A stretch of 64,000 bases of DNA from Rhizobium jaguaris (GCF_003627755.1 NZ_CP032696.1:1-64000), one strand, 5' to 3'. Positions 17,630 through 28,104 are shown, numbered from the stretch's first letter. The notes: generated by a model not told the origin, from the letters alone. Program-made: numbers and translations.

Positions 17630-17970
17630 GCATCCAAGGAATTTCATCATCGACAAAATGCGGGCGCGGGTTTTGCAATCCCCTTCTGTACCCAGAGACG
17701 ATAGCTTCCGCACGTTCCTTATTGGTACCGGGGATATCGGATGCCAGCCGAGCGCTCGTAGCCAGTTGCAAGAGATCGTACACGTAAGGAAGGATCACCA
17801 GGGCAGCGGGCCCTGTGCGTTCGAGAACGTGCCCGTGGAGCTGTCGGATCCAAGCAGGCCGATTGGAAAGGCTCCGGAGGTGACGGCTGCAAGCCCGTAT
17901 TGTGCCCATTCGGCACTGGGCTTGCCTGCGTTGGTCCTTAGGTCCTGGACATTCAGCTTGCGCACTTTGT
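17630..17970 (-). pseudogene. unassigned gene relic inside the inverted segment
   Basis: Two minus-strand frames give YGLAAVTSGAFPIGL and YDLLQLATSARLASDIPGT, with a frame change near 17800. The first resembles a patatin-like phospholipase block (ASxAFPxG), but not enough to be sure. It lies between the two dadA pieces and came in with the rearrangement. Confidence 0.25.
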
Positions 17971-17996
17971 CGTCCTGCGCAAATCGGCTGGGGCTA

Positions 17997-18416
17997 AAGC
18001 TGCACTGTACCTTGCATACCTTCGTCATAGGCAAGCCCAGTCTCATCACGAAGCTCGGCGAGCGCCAGACGGCTGTAGTTCGCCAGACGCAGCATGCGGC
18101 TCTTGTTAATCGCGTAGCGTTCCGACGTGCAGTTCGACAGCATCTTCAGCAGCCACGAGAGCATGGCCGCATCAAACTTCGGGCGCAGGATCAGCGGAGC
18201 ATGCTCCATGAACAGCCATCTTAATGCCTTCATCGGGATTCCGGGTGCTGCCCATGGCGAGCAATAGCCAAATGAAACCTGACCGGCATTGGCAAAGCTT
18301 GTTTCCAGCGCGGGGCCCGGCTGGCGGTCGATGACCGTCACCTCATGGCCGGCCTTGGCCAGCTGGTAGGCGGATGTGACACCGACGATGCCGGAGCCGA
18401 GAACAACAACTTTCAT
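17997..18416 (-). pseudogene. dadA: D-amino acid dehydrogenase, 5' fragment
   Basis: The first 140 residues of DadA, starting [20 protein letters not shown] with the FAD-binding GxGxxG motif intact. DadA oxidises D-amino acids (chiefly D-Ala) to keto acids at the inner membrane. The ATG follows AGGAAA, 31 bases after the alr stop, so it was the second gene of an alr-dadA operon. The frame stops at 17994, where the gene was cut. The next part of the protein sits inverted at 17291. Without the C-terminal half no activity is expected. Confidence 0.9.
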
Positions 18417-18447
18417 GGTTTCCTCAATAACGGAGCCAGCAAGACTA

Positions 18448-19581
18448 TTAGCGATACTGCCTGACATAGCGGCGACCAAGACTGGTCAGGATTTCGTAGG
18501 ATATGGTGTCGGCGTCGCGGGCGATGTCTTCGAGCGTCTGGTGCGGACCAATGACCTCAACGAGGCTTCCAAGCGTCAACGCGCCATCCGGCAGGGCGGA
18601 GGCATCGACCGTGATGCTATCCATCGACACGCGGCCGACGATCGGCAGGCGGGTCCCCTTGTAATAGACTGCACCACGTTCGCTTAAGGCTCGCGGCAGG
18701 CCATCGGCATAGCCGGCCCCGATGGTCGCGAGACGTGTCTCTCGCGTGGTGACATGCGCCCCACCATATCCCACCTTAGTACCCGCCGGCACCTTGCGTG
18801 TCTGTACGACTGCTACATCGAGCCGGACGACCGGCTCCATAGGGTTTAGCACGCCGGCCGTTGATGCGCCGCCATAAAGCGCGATCCCAGGTCTGGCCAG
18901 GACACCATGATAAGCATCGCCGAGAAACACACCGGCGGAATTCGCGAATGAAATATCGAAGCCAGCGAACTCGTAGGCGATGCGCCGCATCTCCGCCAGC
19001 TGTTCGGCGTTTTGCGTCGCGTCGACTTCGTCAGCAGAGGCCAGATGACTCATGATGAACAGTACTTCGACATTCCCACGTTTATCGAGAGCCTCGGCTA
19101 GCTCAGTGCGTTCTTGTGGCGGAACGCCGAGCCGCGACATCCCGCTATCGAACTGAAGAACCGCGGGGAGGGTCCGCCTCAGTTCAGCTGCAGCCTCCGA
19201 CCAGCGCTGGTACTGCTCGAGTGAATTGAGGACGGGAATGATGCCTGCCATAGCACATTCGATCTCGGCGCCAGGCTGCAGCCCATTCAGCACGAATACC
19301 TGCGCATTGCTCGTGAGGGTGGGTCGCAGCTTTTGCGCCTCGCCGAATTGGGCTACGAAAAAATGCCGGCAACCTCGTTCAAATAGCGTCTTTGCAACGC
19401 GCTCCGCTCCGAGACCATAAGCGTCGGCCTTGACGACTGCGGCAACGCGCCCGGGGGCGACGATCTCGGTAAGCTTCTGATAATTGCGACCGAGCGCCGC
19501 CAGATCGGTAGTGAGATAACCTGTCACGCCCGCGACTGCTGTGCTGACGGTACCACGATCTATCGAAAAGGTGCTGCTCAT
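18448..19581 (-). CDS. alr: alanine racemase (catabolic DadX type)
   Basis: A 377-residue PLP-dependent racemase interconverting L- and D-alanine in the cytoplasm. The PLP-lysine motif [12 protein letters not shown] is present near residue 36, and the catalytic tyrosine region [26 protein letters not shown] lies in the C-terminal beta-domain. The ATG at 19581 follows AGGGAG; the open frame upstream to 19680 has no family similarity. It is divergent from an Lrp/AsnC regulator and was followed by dadA, the classic layout for alanine catabolism. With dadA broken, the racemase may still serve D-Ala supply. A chromosomal alr probably exists elsewhere. Confidence 0.95.
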   Translation of the reverse strand: MSSTFSIDRGTVSTAVAGVTGYLTTDLAALGRNYQKLTEIVAPGRVAAVVKADAYGLGAERVAKTLFERGCRHFFVAQFGEAQKLRPTLTSNAQVFVLNGLQPGAEIECAMAGIIPVLNSLEQYQRWSEAAAELRRTLPAVLQFDSGMSRLGVPPQERTELAEALDKRGNVEVLFIMSHLASADEVDATQNAEQLAEMRRIAYEFAGFDISFANSAGVFLGDAYHGVLARPGIALYGGASTAGVLNPMEPVVRLDVAVVQTRKVPAGTKVGYGGAHVTTRETRLATIGAGYADGLPRALSERGAVYYKGTRLPIVGRVSMDSITVDASALPDGALTLGSLVEVIGPHQTLEDIARDADTISYEILTSLGRRYVRQYR

Positions 19582-19706
19582 CTTCCACTCCCTGTACGCT
19601 CCGAACAATATGAAATAATCGGTGACGAGGAATGCGAATCTGTGCTTTAAACGATCAATAAAGAGGCATATTTCGCACAATAACTCATTGATTGGAACGT
19701 TATGCT

Positions 19707-20189
19707 ATGACCGCTCTCGATAACATCGACCGCAATATTTTGAGGCTGCTGCGCGTTGATGCACGCATGAGCAATGTCAAACTTGCAAACGAGGTGGGCT
19801 TGTCACCTTCCGCCTGCCTACGGCGCATCAAGATCATGGAAAAGGCCGGCGTCATACGCGGCTACACGGCGCTGGTCGACACCGTAAACGCCAATGCGAC
19901 GATCGCCGTCATAATCAACATAACCTTAGAGCGACAGACGGAGGACTATCTTGACCGTTTCGAAGCGGCCGTCCGCAAGCATCCCGAGATCCGGGAGTGC
20001 TACCTGATGACAGGCGGTTCTGACTACATGCTGCGCGTAGACGTCGAAAACGCTGGAGCTTTCGAGCGAATTCACAAGGAAATCCTTTCGACGCTGCCAG
20101 GCGTGCTGCGTATCCATTCGAGCTTTTCAATTCGAGATGTCTTGGCGGCACGGCCTAATGCACGTCGATCCAGAATAGCCCAAGGCTGA
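19707..20189 (+). CDS. Lrp/AsnC family regulator, probable activator of alr-dadA
   Basis: A 160-residue regulator. The N-terminal winged helix includes LDNIDRNILRLLRVDARMSN and the recognition helix LSPSACLRRIKIME. The C-terminal RAM (ligand-binding) domain contains IRECYLMTGGSDYMLRVDV. It is transcribed divergently from alr, so amino-acid-responsive control of alr-dadA is likely by analogy with DadR/DadX systems. The ATG at 19707 is preferred over one at 19692, which adds five unfamiliar residues. Length and domain order are normal for the family. Confidence 0.92.
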   Translation: MTALDNIDRNILRLLRVDARMSNVKLANEVGLSPSACLRRIKIMEKAGVIRGYTALVDTVNANATIAVIINITLERQTEDYLDRFEAAVRKHPEIRECYLMTGGSDYMLRVDVENAGAFERIHKEILSTLPGVLRIHSSFSIRDVLAARPNARRSRIAQG

Positions 20190-20259
20190 AAAGCTTTTAT
20201 GATTTTGCCGACTTTGGCTCGCCGGGATCGCGCCGGAGCATTTCAATGTGAAATTTCCC

Positions 20260-20676
20260 TCAAACGGAACCAAGCAATAAGCTCGTCTCGGTCGTCGCCA
20301 CCCCGTCGATGCTGCGAACCTCTCGCAGTACCCGGTCGAAATCCGCCAGCGTTTCGGCTCGGAGTTCTGCTACGTAATCCCACACACCATTCGTCGTGTA
20401 GAGAGCAACGACCTCCGGTAATCCGTTGAGCGCCTTGATGATAGCGGCAGGCTTTTTGCCTGAAGTCTTGATGTTCATCATCGCACGCAGAATGTTCGTG
20501 TCGATTTCTTCGCGAGTCCGGACCGTAAACCCACGGATGGCGTTCGAATTAATGAGCTTGTCCAGCCTCTTTTGAATTGTGCCTCTCGACACGTCGAGCT
20601 TTGCCGCCAGCATCGCGACCGGCATTCTCCCATCCAGCCGAAGCTGCGCAATGAGCTTTCTATCCAAATCGTCCAT
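20260..20676 (-). CDS. Lrp/AsnC family transcriptional regulator
   Basis: A 138-residue regulator of the same family but diverged: MDDLDRKLIAQLRLDGRMPV, with LDVSRGTIQKRLDKLI as the helix-turn-helix, then a RAM domain with VVALYTTNGVWDYVAELR. Length is slightly short for the family but both domains are present. It is divergent from the deacylase/ABC transporter operon starting at 20817, with about 140 bases between the starts. It therefore probably controls that operon in response to an amino acid. Confidence 0.9.
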   Translation of the reverse strand: MDDLDRKLIAQLRLDGRMPVAMLAAKLDVSRGTIQKRLDKLINSNAIRGFTVRTREEIDTNILRAMMNIKTSGKKPAAIIKALNGLPEVVALYTTNGVWDYVAELRAETLADFDRVLREVRSIDGVATTETSLLLGSV

Positions 20677-20816
20677 TCAGGCCTCATGCAGCAATCTGCG
20701 TCTCAACACGTAGCATAATGCTCACAGAAAAAGACTTTTAGCTAGCACATATGCGCTTTACGGTCAGCAAACCGCAGAGCTATTCTGATCTTCAATGGAT
20801 TGGAGGGAGGTCTTTG

Positions 20817-22169
20817 GTGACATTGCAGGCAAACGCGGTTTCGCTAACCAGTATGGATGGCTCCTCGTCGGCGCACGGGTTGGACTCGGCTCGAGTTCAT
20901 AAGATACTGCAGGCCGTAGAAGAGCGTTTCGACCGCCAAGTGGCCTTCCTTACGAAAATTGTCCAATCGCCCTCTCTTCGGGGAAAAGAAGCGGGCGTGC
21001 AGAATATCGTTGCAGATGCATTGTCTGAACGCGGTTACGAGGTGCACCGGTTCGGTATCGATGAAGCGTTGATTAGTGTGGATCCAGCGTTCTCACCGAT
21101 GAACATCCAGCTCAAGGATACGGGCATTGTTGTCGGCACACGGGAGCCAAAGCGAGAGGGCGGCAGGTCACTGGCGCTCAACGCACATGTCGACGTCGTG
21201 CCAACCGGGCCGGAGAAACGTTGGAAGTATCCGCCGTATTCCGCAACGCGTGAAGGCGATTGGCTTTACGGCCGCGGAGCCGGTGATATGAAAGCAGGGC
21301 TCTGTGCCAACCTGTTTGCGTTGGATGCATTGGAGGCGGCTGGGCTCAGGCTCAAAGGCAAGGTGCAAATCCAGTCCGTGATTGAAGAGGAAGTAACGGG
21401 CAATGGTGCCGCAATGGTGCTGGCCGCAGGCTTTAAGGCCGATGCAGTCCTGATCTCTGAACCGACGGATGAAAAGCTGGTTGCAGCCAATACCGGCGTA
21501 ATGAAATTCGCAATCACGGTACAAGGCGTGCCAGCGCATCCCTTCGAGGTTGCGCGGGGGAGGAGCGCGATCGATGTCGCTCATCGGGCGATCGAAGAGC
21601 TTCGCGTTCTGGAAAGCCAATGGAGAAGCCAGCACTTGTCAGCAGGCGAGCTGTTCGATGGCGTCGACAATCCCATCGCATTGACCATTGGCACGATCTC
21701 GGGCGGCGAATGGCTTGCATCGGTACCAAGCGAATGCCGCTTCGAAGGCCGAATTGGCTTTTATCCTCATGAAGATGTCTCGGTGCGCGCGAAGGAGTTC
21801 GAGGAATTTGTCGATAACGCGTTTCAGACGGATGAGTTTCTCGCTGGATGTCCGCGTCCCGAGATCGAATGGGTAGGTGTCAAGCAAGGAGGATTCGTAC
21901 TCGAGCCGGGTTCGCAGGCCGAAAGCTGCCTTGCGATGGCCCATCGTGCGGTTGATGGCGAGGGGCGGTCTCTCGAAAGGTTCGTGATGCCTTGCTATCT
22001 CGATGCGTCCGTTTTCGCCCGACATGGCGGCATGACCAGTCTTGTTTACGGACCCGTTGCCGAGGCCATCCATGCCGTAGATGAGCGCGTCAGCCTGGCA
22101 TCCCTCAAGCACGTCACCAAGGCGATCGCGTTGTTTGCAGCGGCCTGGTGCGGCGTTGAGGACGCCTGA
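20817..22169 (+). CDS. ArgE/DapE family deacylase (M20 metallopeptidase)
   Basis: A 450-residue zinc hydrolase of the M20/ArgE/DapE family. Metal-binding segments include LNAHVDVVPTG (His, Asp), GRGAGDMKAGL (Asp) and VIEEEVTGNG (the catalytic Glu pair); a dimerisation domain sits between. The family removes acyl groups from N-acyl amino acids. GTG 20817 is chosen because GGAGGGAGG lies 6 bases upstream; an ATG at 20751 would add 22 residues without a ribosome-binding site. The next genes encode a polar amino acid ABC transporter, so the operon probably imports and deacylates an N-modified amino acid. The substrate is not shown by sequence. Confidence 0.9.
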   Translation: MTLQANAVSLTSMDGSSSAHGLDSARVHKILQAVEERFDRQVAFLTKIVQSPSLRGKEAGVQNIVADALSERGYEVHRFGIDEALISVDPAFSPMNIQLKDTGIVVGTREPKREGGRSLALNAHVDVVPTGPEKRWKYPPYSATREGDWLYGRGAGDMKAGLCANLFALDALEAAGLRLKGKVQIQSVIEEEVTGNGAAMVLAAGFKADAVLISEPTDEKLVAANTGVMKFAITVQGVPAHPFEVARGRSAIDVAHRAIEELRVLESQWRSQHLSAGELFDGVDNPIALTIGTISGGEWLASVPSECRFEGRIGFYPHEDVSVRAKEFEEFVDNAFQTDEFLAGCPRPEIEWVGVKQGGFVLEPGSQAESCLAMAHRAVDGEGRSLERFVMPCYLDASVFARHGGMTSLVYGPVAEAIHAVDERVSLASLKHVTKAIALFAAAWCGVEDA

Positions 22170-22355
22170 TATCTGGCGAGCTAGGCTGTCCCGGACGGCC
22201 GTTGGTCAGAACCACTCGACATTCCTGATTATCGAACTCAGCCGCAACGCAATTGCGGCGAGGAGGGCTGCTGTGTCGGCGCTCCTCTTAAACCGGGCAC
22301 TCTGGAGGGCGTGCTCACATCACAACCCAACCTGACCTGAATGGGAGGATTTGAA

Positions 22356-23087
22356 ATGAAGGGCTTCATTACTGCGCTATGCACCGGCGCGTTAGTTTCG
22401 TTGATGTCGTTGTCGGTTCCGGCGTTTGCCGAGGAGGTAACTGTCGCCACTGTCGCCGACTTCGTACCGTTCGAATTCAAGGACGGTGACAAATATACTG
22501 GCTTCGATATCGAGCTTTGGGATGCCATCGCGAAGGATATCAGCATTACCTACAAGCTGCAGCCGATGGACTTCAACGGGATCCTGCCTGCGCTGCAGAC
22601 AAAACAGGTCGATGTCGGAATTGCTGGTATCACCATCACCAAGGAACGGGGAAAGGTCATCGATTTTTCTGACGGCTACTACACCAGCGATCTGACATTC
22701 ATGGTGCCGACGAACAGCAAGATCAGCAGTCCGGCTGACCTGGAAGGAAAGGTTCTTGCCGTCAAGACGGGAACGACCAGCGAGGCCTATGCCAAGAAAA
22801 ACCTTCCGAAGACGGAGCTTCGGCAGTTCCCGAATGGTGACAACATGTTCTTGGAAGTCGTGACCGGCAGGGCCGACGCCGCACTCCACGACAAGCCGAA
22901 CATTCTCTACTTCATCAAGACCAATGGCCAGGGCAAGGTCAGGGCCATCGGCGATGCGAAGCAGTCCGAGGAATATGGGATCACCTTTCCCAAGGGTAGT
23001 GAACTTCGCGACAAGGTGAATGTTTCGCTCGCCAAGCTGAAGGCCAACGGAACCTACGACGCAATCTACAAGAAGTGGTTCAACTGA
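22356..23087 (+). CDS. ABC transporter substrate-binding protein, polar amino acid type
   Basis: A 243-residue periplasmic protein of the GlnH/HisJ family (SBP_bac_3). The signal peptide [20 protein letters not shown] ends near AFA. The typical start of the mature fold follows ([15 protein letters not shown], then [15 protein letters not shown]), with the hinge motif [27 protein letters not shown] precedes the ATG at 22356; the upstream in-frame ATG at 22341 overlaps that site. It is the first transport gene after the deacylase. A hairpin at 23135-23160 follows, probably allowing more binding protein than permease. Confidence 0.93.
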   Translation: MKGFITALCTGALVSLMSLSVPAFAEEVTVATVADFVPFEFKDGDKYTGFDIELWDAIAKDISITYKLQPMDFNGILPALQTKQVDVGIAGITITKERGKVIDFSDGYYTSDLTFMVPTNSKISSPADLEGKVLAVKTGTTSEAYAKKNLPKTELRQFPNGDNMFLEVVTGRADAALHDKPNILYFIKTNGQGKVRAIGDAKQSEEYGITFPKGSELRDKVNVSLAKLKANGTYDAIYKKWFN

Positions 23088-23134
23088 CGGCGAGCGGCTG
23101 TAGAGGCCGCTCAATTTTCTGGAGCAAGGAAGAT

Positions 23135-23160
23135 GTCATGCGGAGCAGGCTCCGCATGAC
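23135..23160 (+). promoter_or_regulatory. intercistronic hairpin, 11-bp stem
   Basis: GTCATGCGGAG and CTCCGCATGAC form a perfect 11-bp stem with a 4-base loop between the binding-protein and permease genes. Hairpins here usually stabilise the upstream message or attenuate the downstream genes. Confidence 0.7.
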
Positions 23161-23177
23161 ACGCCATGGGGGGAGAA

Positions 23178-23834
23178 ATGGAACTTGATTGGTCTGTCGT
23201 AGCGACAGCGTTGCCAGAACTTCTGGCGGGTGCACGGATTACCATCGTCATCGCACTCATCGGCCTTTTCGGCGGATCAGCTGTCGGTGCCTTGGCGGGC
23301 CTCTGCCGCGTCTATGGCGGTATCATATTGAACGCGATCGCATTCGTATATGTCGAGGTGATCCGTGGCACGCCCATGTTGGTGCAGGTGATGTTCATCT
23401 ATTTTGCCTTGCCGCTGCTGGTCGACATCCGGATTGATCCTTTCCTTGCTGCGGTCATCGCCGTTGTCATCAATTCGGGCGCTTACATTGCCGAGATTTT
23501 CAGGAGCGCCCTGCTTTCGATCAACAAGGGACTGACGGAAGCCGGGTTAGCGCTGGGCATGCCGGGTTGGAAGGTTCTCACGAATGTTGTCGGCCCGTTG
23601 GCATTACGGCGTGTCCTAGCACCGCTCGGGAACCAGTTCATCGTCAGCATCAAAGACACGTCGCTCTTTATCGTGATCGGTGTGGCCGAGCTCACGAGGG
23701 CGGGCCAGGAAATCATGGCGACCAATTTCAGAGCGGTCGAAATCTGGAGCGCCGTGGCGGTCCTCTACCTAATCATGACGGGTGTGCTGTCATTTCTGTT
23801 GCGGGTCACGGAAAAAAGGATGCGCGTGCTATGA
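23178..23834 (+). CDS. ABC transporter permease, polar amino acid type
   Basis: A 218-residue inner membrane permease of the HisM/GlnP family with about five hydrophobic helices. The cytoplasmic EAA loop reads [25 protein letters not shown] 23178 (MELDW) is chosen because GGGGGGAG lies just before it; the earlier ATG at 23166 is inside that site. It overlaps the ATPase gene by 4 bases. With one permease gene, it presumably forms a homodimer. Confidence 0.93.
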   Translation: MELDWSVVATALPELLAGARITIVIALIGLFGGSAVGALAGLCRVYGGIILNAIAFVYVEVIRGTPMLVQVMFIYFALPLLVDIRIDPFLAAVIAVVINSGAYIAEIFRSALLSINKGLTEAGLALGMPGWKVLTNVVGPLALRRVLAPLGNQFIVSIKDTSLFIVIGVAELTRAGQEIMATNFRAVEIWSAVAVLYLIMTGVLSFLLRVTEKRMRVL

Positions 23835-24559
23835 GTATCGTCCAGTTTAAGAACGTGACCAAGGAGTTCGGCAGCATCAAGGTGCTGACCAATGTGGATC
23901 TCGAAATCCGCAAGGGTGAAGTCGTGGTTCTCATCGGTCCCTCGGGATCAGGAAAATCGACGCTCCTGAGGTGTATCAATTCTTTGGAGAGAATAAACGG
24001 CGGCGACCTCATCGTTGACGGGATCAGCGTCCATGAGGGCAAGAACAAGGTACGGTTGATCAGGCAGGAAGCCGGAATGGTATTCCAGCAGTTCAATCTT
24101 TTCCCACAATTGACGGCGCTGCAGAATGTCGCATGCGGTTCCCGGTGGGTAAGAGGTTTACAGAGGCGCGAAGCCGAAGAACTTGCCCGCGACCTGTTGA
24201 AAAAGGTTGGTCTTCTTGAGAGGGCTGAACATTTTCCAGCAGAACTGTCGGGCGGACAACAGCAGCGCGTAGCCATTGCTCGTGCACTGGCCGTCAAGCC
24301 AAAGATCATGCTGTTTGATGAACCGACTTCAGCTCTTGATCCGGAACTTCGGCATGAAGTCCTTCGCGTGATGCAGTCACTCGCGGAGGAAGGCATGACG
24401 ATGGTTGTCGTAACCCATGAAATCGGATTCGCCCGAAAGGTCGGCACCCGGCTGATTTTTATGGAGGGTGGTAAAATCTCGGTCGATGGCGACCCGAAGG
24501 TGCTGCTGGATAATCCGGAGAACCCGCGGCTCAAGGATTTCCTCCAACATATCCATTAA
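23831..24559 (+). CDS. ABC transporter ATP-binding protein, polar amino acid type
   Basis: A 242-residue ATPase of the GlnQ/HisP family. Walker A is GPSGSGKST, the Q-loop lies in [18 protein letters not shown], the signature is [15 protein letters not shown] and Walker B is [14 protein letters not shown]. It overlaps the permease stop as ATGA and so is translationally coupled. It ends the four-gene deacylase/transport operon; acetyl-CoA synthetase starts 52 bases later and may be read through. Confidence 0.95.
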   Translation: MSIVQFKNVTKEFGSIKVLTNVDLEIRKGEVVVLIGPSGSGKSTLLRCINSLERINGGDLIVDGISVHEGKNKVRLIRQEAGMVFQQFNLFPQLTALQNVACGSRWVRGLQRREAEELARDLLKKVGLLERAEHFPAELSGGQQQRVAIARALAVKPKIMLFDEPTSALDPELRHEVLRVMQSLAEEGMTMVVVTHEIGFARKVGTRLIFMEGGKISVDGDPKVLLDNPENPRLKDFLQHIH

Positions 24560-24611
24560 GCATCATCCGTTTTGATCGGACGGCATAACACGCGTGTGAA
24601 GAGAGAAACCC

Positions 24612-26570
24612 ATGGCAGAAACCTATCCGGTGCCGAAATCCACAAGACGGCATGCCCTGATCGACGCGGCAAAATATCAGAATTGGTACAGGCAGAGCGT
24701 CGAGGATCCCGACTATTTCTGGGGCAAACACGGCCAGCGGATCGACTGGTTCAAACCCTATACCAAGGTCAAGAATACGTCCTTCAAAGGGAAAGTCTCG
24801 ATCAAATGGTTCGAAGACGGGCTGACCAACGTTTCCTACAATTGCATAGACCGTCACCTGAGGAAGCACGGCGACGACGTGGCCTTCATCTGGGAAGGCG
24901 ACAATCCCTACATCGACAAGAAGATCACCTATAACGAGCTCTACGAACACGTCTGCCGCCTGGCGAATGTCTTGAAGAAGCATGGCGTCAAGAAGGGCGA
25001 TCGCGTCACCATCTACATGCCGATGATCCCTGAGGCGGCCTATGCGATGCTCGCCTGCGCCCGCATCGGCGCGGTGCATTCCGTCGTCTTTGGCGGCTTT
25101 TCTCCGGATGCGCTGGCAGGCCGCATCATCGATTGCCAATCGACCTTCGTCATTACCTGCGACGAGGGCGTACGCGGCGGCAAGCCAGTGCCGCTCAAGG
25201 AGAATACCGATACGGCAATCCACATTGCCGGCAGGCACTATGTCACCGTCGAGAAGGTTCTGGTCGTGCGCCGCACCGGCGGCAAGACCGGCTGGGCGCC
25301 GGGCCGAGATCTCTGGTATCACGAGGAGGTCGCCAAGGTGAAACCGGAATGCCCGCCCGCGAAGATGAAGGCGGAAGACCCGCTGTTCATCCTCTATACG
25401 TCGGGCTCGACCGGCAAGCCGAAGGGTGTGTTGCACACGACCGGCGGTTATCTCGTCTTTGCGGCGATGACGCACGAATATGTCTTCGATTATCATCCCG
25501 GCGATGTCTACTGGTGCACCGCCGATGTCGGCTGGGTGACCGGCCATTCCTATATCGTCTACGGGCCGCTGGCGAACGGCGCGACATCGCTGATGTTCGA
25601 GGGCGTGCCGAATTTCCCGGATCAGGGACGCTTCTGGGAGGTCATCGACAAGCATAAGGTCAATATCTTCTATACCGCCCCGACGGCTATCCGCTCGCTG
25701 ATGGGAGCTGGCGATCATTTCGTCAAACGCTCCTCGCGCTCTTCTTTGCGCCTGCTCGGAACGGTCGGCGAGCCGATCAATCCAGAAGCCTGGGAGTGGT
25801 ACTACAATGTCGTCGGCGATGGCCGTTGCCCGATCGTCGATACCTGGTGGCAGACGGAGACCGGGGGTCATATGATTACGCCGCTGCCGGGCGCGACCGA
25901 CCTGAAGCCGGGTTCGGCAACTCTGCCCTTCTTCGGCGTCAAGCCTGAACTGGTGGACAATGAGGGCAACCTGCTGGAAGGGGCCGCCGACGGCAATCTC
26001 GTCATCGCCGACAGTTGGCCGGGCCAGATGCGTACGGTCTATGGCGACCATGAACGCTTCATCCAGACCTATTTTTCCACCTACAAAGGCAAATATTTCA
26101 CCGGCGACGGCTGCCGGCGCGATGAGGACGGCTATTACTGGATCACCGGCCGTGTCGACGACGTGCTCAACGTCTCCGGCCACCGGCTTGGCACCGCCGA
26201 GGTCGAATCAGCCCTGGTTTCGCACCAGTACGTCTCGGAAGCGGCCGTTGTCGGCTATCCGCATTCGATCAAGGGGCAGGGCATCTATTGCTATGTGACG
26301 CTGATGGCCGGCCATGAGGGTACGGATGCGCTGCGGCAAGAGCTGGTGAAACATGTGCGGACCGAAATCGGCCCGATCGCCTCACCCGACAAGATCCAGT
26401 TTGCCCCCGGCCTGCCGAAAACCCGCTCCGGCAAGATCATGCGCCGCATCTTGCGCAAGATCGCCGAAGACGATTTCGGCTCGCTTGGCGACACCTCGAC
26501 GCTGGCCGATCCGGCCGTTGTCGACGATTTGATTGCCAACAGGCAGAACAGGGCCGATGCGGCAGCTTGA
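24612..26570 (+). CDS. acsA: acetyl-CoA synthetase
   Basis: A 652-residue AMP-forming acetate-CoA ligase, the normal full length for Acs. ATP and acyl-binding motifs include [12 protein letters not shown] and [17 protein letters not shown]; the C-terminal [12 protein letters not shown] carries the lysine that is acetylated to switch the enzyme off. The ATG follows GAGAGAAA. It lies on the same strand just after the amino acid transporter. Deacylation of an N-acetyl substrate would release acetate, so co-expression with the deacylase would make sense, though acs is usually a housekeeping gene. Confidence 0.97.
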   Translation: MAETYPVPKSTRRHALIDAAKYQNWYRQSVEDPDYFWGKHGQRIDWFKPYTKVKNTSFKGKVSIKWFEDGLTNVSYNCIDRHLRKHGDDVAFIWEGDNPYIDKKITYNELYEHVCRLANVLKKHGVKKGDRVTIYMPMIPEAAYAMLACARIGAVHSVVFGGFSPDALAGRIIDCQSTFVITCDEGVRGGKPVPLKENTDTAIHIAGRHYVTVEKVLVVRRTGGKTGWAPGRDLWYHEEVAKVKPECPPAKMKAEDPLFILYTSGSTGKPKGVLHTTGGYLVFAAMTHEYVFDYHPGDVYWCTADVGWVTGHSYIVYGPLANGATSLMFEGVPNFPDQGRFWEVIDKHKVNIFYTAPTAIRSLMGAGDHFVKRSSRSSLRLLGTVGEPINPEAWEWYYNVVGDGRCPIVDTWWQTETGGHMITPLPGATDLKPGSATLPFFGVKPELVDNEGNLLEGAADGNLVIADSWPGQMRTVYGDHERFIQTYFSTYKGKYFTGDGCRRDEDGYYWITGRVDDVLNVSGHRLGTAEVESALVSHQYVSEAAVVGYPHSIKGQGIYCYVTLMAGHEGTDALRQELVKHVRTEIGPIASPDKIQFAPGLPKTRSGKIMRRILRKIAEDDFGSLGDTSTLADPAVVDDLIANRQNRADAAA

Positions 26571-26599
26571 AGTATTACCTCCTATTACCGCGGAAGGTC

Positions 26600-26945
26600 C
26601 AAAGAGTGCGGTTCCGGTATTGAAGCTGGGTGATTGAGCGCAGTGTCCTCTGCCATGACCAAATAGGCCATCATGTCGCTTTCGCCCAAGGCGGAATGAA
26701 GTGCATGAACAATAGTGGCGACGGGACCGCCGCTCATCATGATATCGTCAATTGGCCACTGAGCTTCGTTGCCCAGGTCCCTGTATCGCGGAATGCCTCA
26801 ATTTGAGCGGTGGCCGCCTCATAGACGGCGTTCGAAATAAAACGTCGTAATTCGCGTTGCTGTTGAATGGCGGGTCGAGATAGATCACGTCGACGCTTTC
26901 CGACGTGATCTCTTCTCGAACGATGGTAAGATTATCCCAGACCAA
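26600..26945 (-). pseudogene. DNA adenine methyltransferase relic (N-terminal part)
   Basis: The minus strand begins with LTIVREEITSESVDVIYLDPPFNSNANYDVLF, a methyltransferase motif IV (DPPF) region. After a frameshift near 26840 it gives ATAQIEAFRDT and, later, ALGESDMMAYLVMAE, in the order seen in plasmid-borne site-specific DNA methyltransferases. Only about 110 codons remain and the SAM-binding part is lost. Confidence 0.7.
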
Positions 26946-27234
26946 AGCTGATTCATTTGGATGCCTCGAATCCGGGATATTAGAGTGGGTGAATTTTATT
27001 AAACTTTACCCCCATTGGTTCCCGAATTTTGAAGCTATATTGAAAGGGCGTGCGGTGCGCGTTTGCACCGTGGATACCAGTGGGATGTCAGCTTTAGGCG
27101 GTGCTCGCCCGAAGCCTGTCATTCCACCAACCGTCGAAATCGTCGTTGTTGCATACACGCCTTGGCATTGAGTCGGCGGCATGGCCTGCGGCGTGCCGCT
27201 TGCGAGCGGCAGGCCGCAAGGGAGGCTTCGCCGC

Positions 27235-27408
27235 GGCGGACGCCATGATCGCAGAGTGGTAGCCTACACCAGCGCCAACATGCACAATATGCTCACGTGC
27301 TACTGGCGCAGCTTTCGAAAGCAGGAAGGCATGAAGTAACGGCTGACCGTTATTGATGTGGCGCTCGCGGACGATGCCAACGATGTCGTTCGTCGCCCAC
27401 ATCCGCAT
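27235..27408 (-). pseudogene. methyltransferase relic (protein-isoaspartate type)
   Basis: The minus-strand frame gives NNGQPLLHAFLLSKAAP and then HIVHVGAGVGYHSAIMA, the SAM-binding motif I of the protein-L-isoaspartate methyltransferase-like family. The protein degenerates straight after this motif. It is a short remnant of no expected activity. Confidence 0.6.
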
Positions 27409-27519
27409 GCTCGCAAGACGCCTCGCAAGATATGGATGCCGTTGAACCCTCTTCGAGTGCGACTCTTAGAGCGAACGCCTCTGGTCGACGGGGTGAACTA
27501 ACCACCAATTTGTTGGGTT

Positions 27520-27613
27520 TGTCGAGCTTAGGACAGGGGTTCGGTCCACTTATCCTCTCCAGTAGCGGAAAGCACCCGTTTGAAGCGCCCGCACAGTTGG
27601 CATGTAGTTTGCA
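27520..27613 (+). promoter_or_regulatory. NifA-type upstream element plus sigma-54 promoter
   Basis: TGT-N10-ACA is at 27520-27535. A -24/-12 element reading TTGGCATG-TAGT-TTGCA follows, with GG at 27599-27600 and GC at 27611-27612 exactly 10 bases apart. The start of transcription would be near 27624, about 96 bases after the centre of the upstream element and 83 bases before the peptide gene. The fifth spacer base of the upstream element is C and not the preferred T. This predicts NifA/RpoN control of the peptide and exporter operon. Confidence 0.75.
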
Positions 27614-27706
27614 GATCCCTTTCTTGGCGACAAAAAGCAGTCAGCTCGTAGTCGCCCAGCCTATCAACGTCATAGGTCACAGCGACCAGATAGAAGGAAA
27701 GCGCAA

Positions 27707-27931
27707 ATGACCCAGACTTCCGAAAGGTCCTTTGAAACGGTCGAAGACCGGGCGGCACCGGCTCTCACAGTGACAGATCAACAGGCCGTATCCGTAGGAG
27801 AGGGGAGCTCCGGCTTTGCTGGAACCATCCCCGATCACGGTACAGATGACTTCAGCGTCGCGCATGTGCCTGAAGTCGGCGTTGTTATTGTGAGTGTCCC
27901 GTGTCCCGACTACTCCTGGTGGTCGCTCTGA
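27707..27931 (+). CDS. small peptide next to a type I exporter, candidate secreted peptide
   Basis: A 74-residue peptide beginning MTQTSERSFETVEDRAAPAL and ending VSVPCPDYSWWSL, with AAGGAAA before the ATG. The first two thirds are acidic and polar; the last 20 residues are hydrophobic and aromatic with one Cys. This split is like a leader and core, but no modification enzyme is adjacent. It is followed by a strong hairpin (27949-27977) and then the type I ABC exporter. The exporter lacks an N-terminal C39 peptidase, so leader removal would need another protease. A sigma-54 promoter stands upstream. I do not recognise the family; a secreted signal or bacteriocin-like peptide is inference. Confidence 0.7.
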   Translation: MTQTSERSFETVEDRAAPALTVTDQQAVSVGEGSSGFAGTIPDHGTDDFSVAHVPEVGVVIVSVPCPDYSWWSL

Positions 27932-27948
27932 GCGACTAGGGCAGTTTT

Positions 27949-27977
27949 GGAACCGGCAGCGAAAGGCTGCCGGTTCC
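27949..27977 (+). terminator. strong hairpin after the small peptide gene
   Basis: GGAACCGGCAGC pairs perfectly with GCTGCCGGTTCC over 12 bp, with a 5-base loop, 17 bases after the peptide stop. No long T-run follows. It could be a partial terminator that yields more peptide message than exporter message. Confidence 0.75.
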
Positions 27978-28104
27978 GCTCTACAGGCTTTGATCCTACC
28001 AAACAGCGGCACCTTTGTTTTCTAAATGCATCGAGTTCTGGCGCTGGCCATGGCGTTGCGCTTCACCGCCGAAGGGCCGAATGTCCCGAGGGGAGACATT
28101 GTTA

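Noticed and set aside
24531..26183. A 550-codon minus-strand ORF
   Set aside because: It is antisense to acetyl-CoA synthetase, which has full-length motifs. High-GC codon bias makes long shadow frames.
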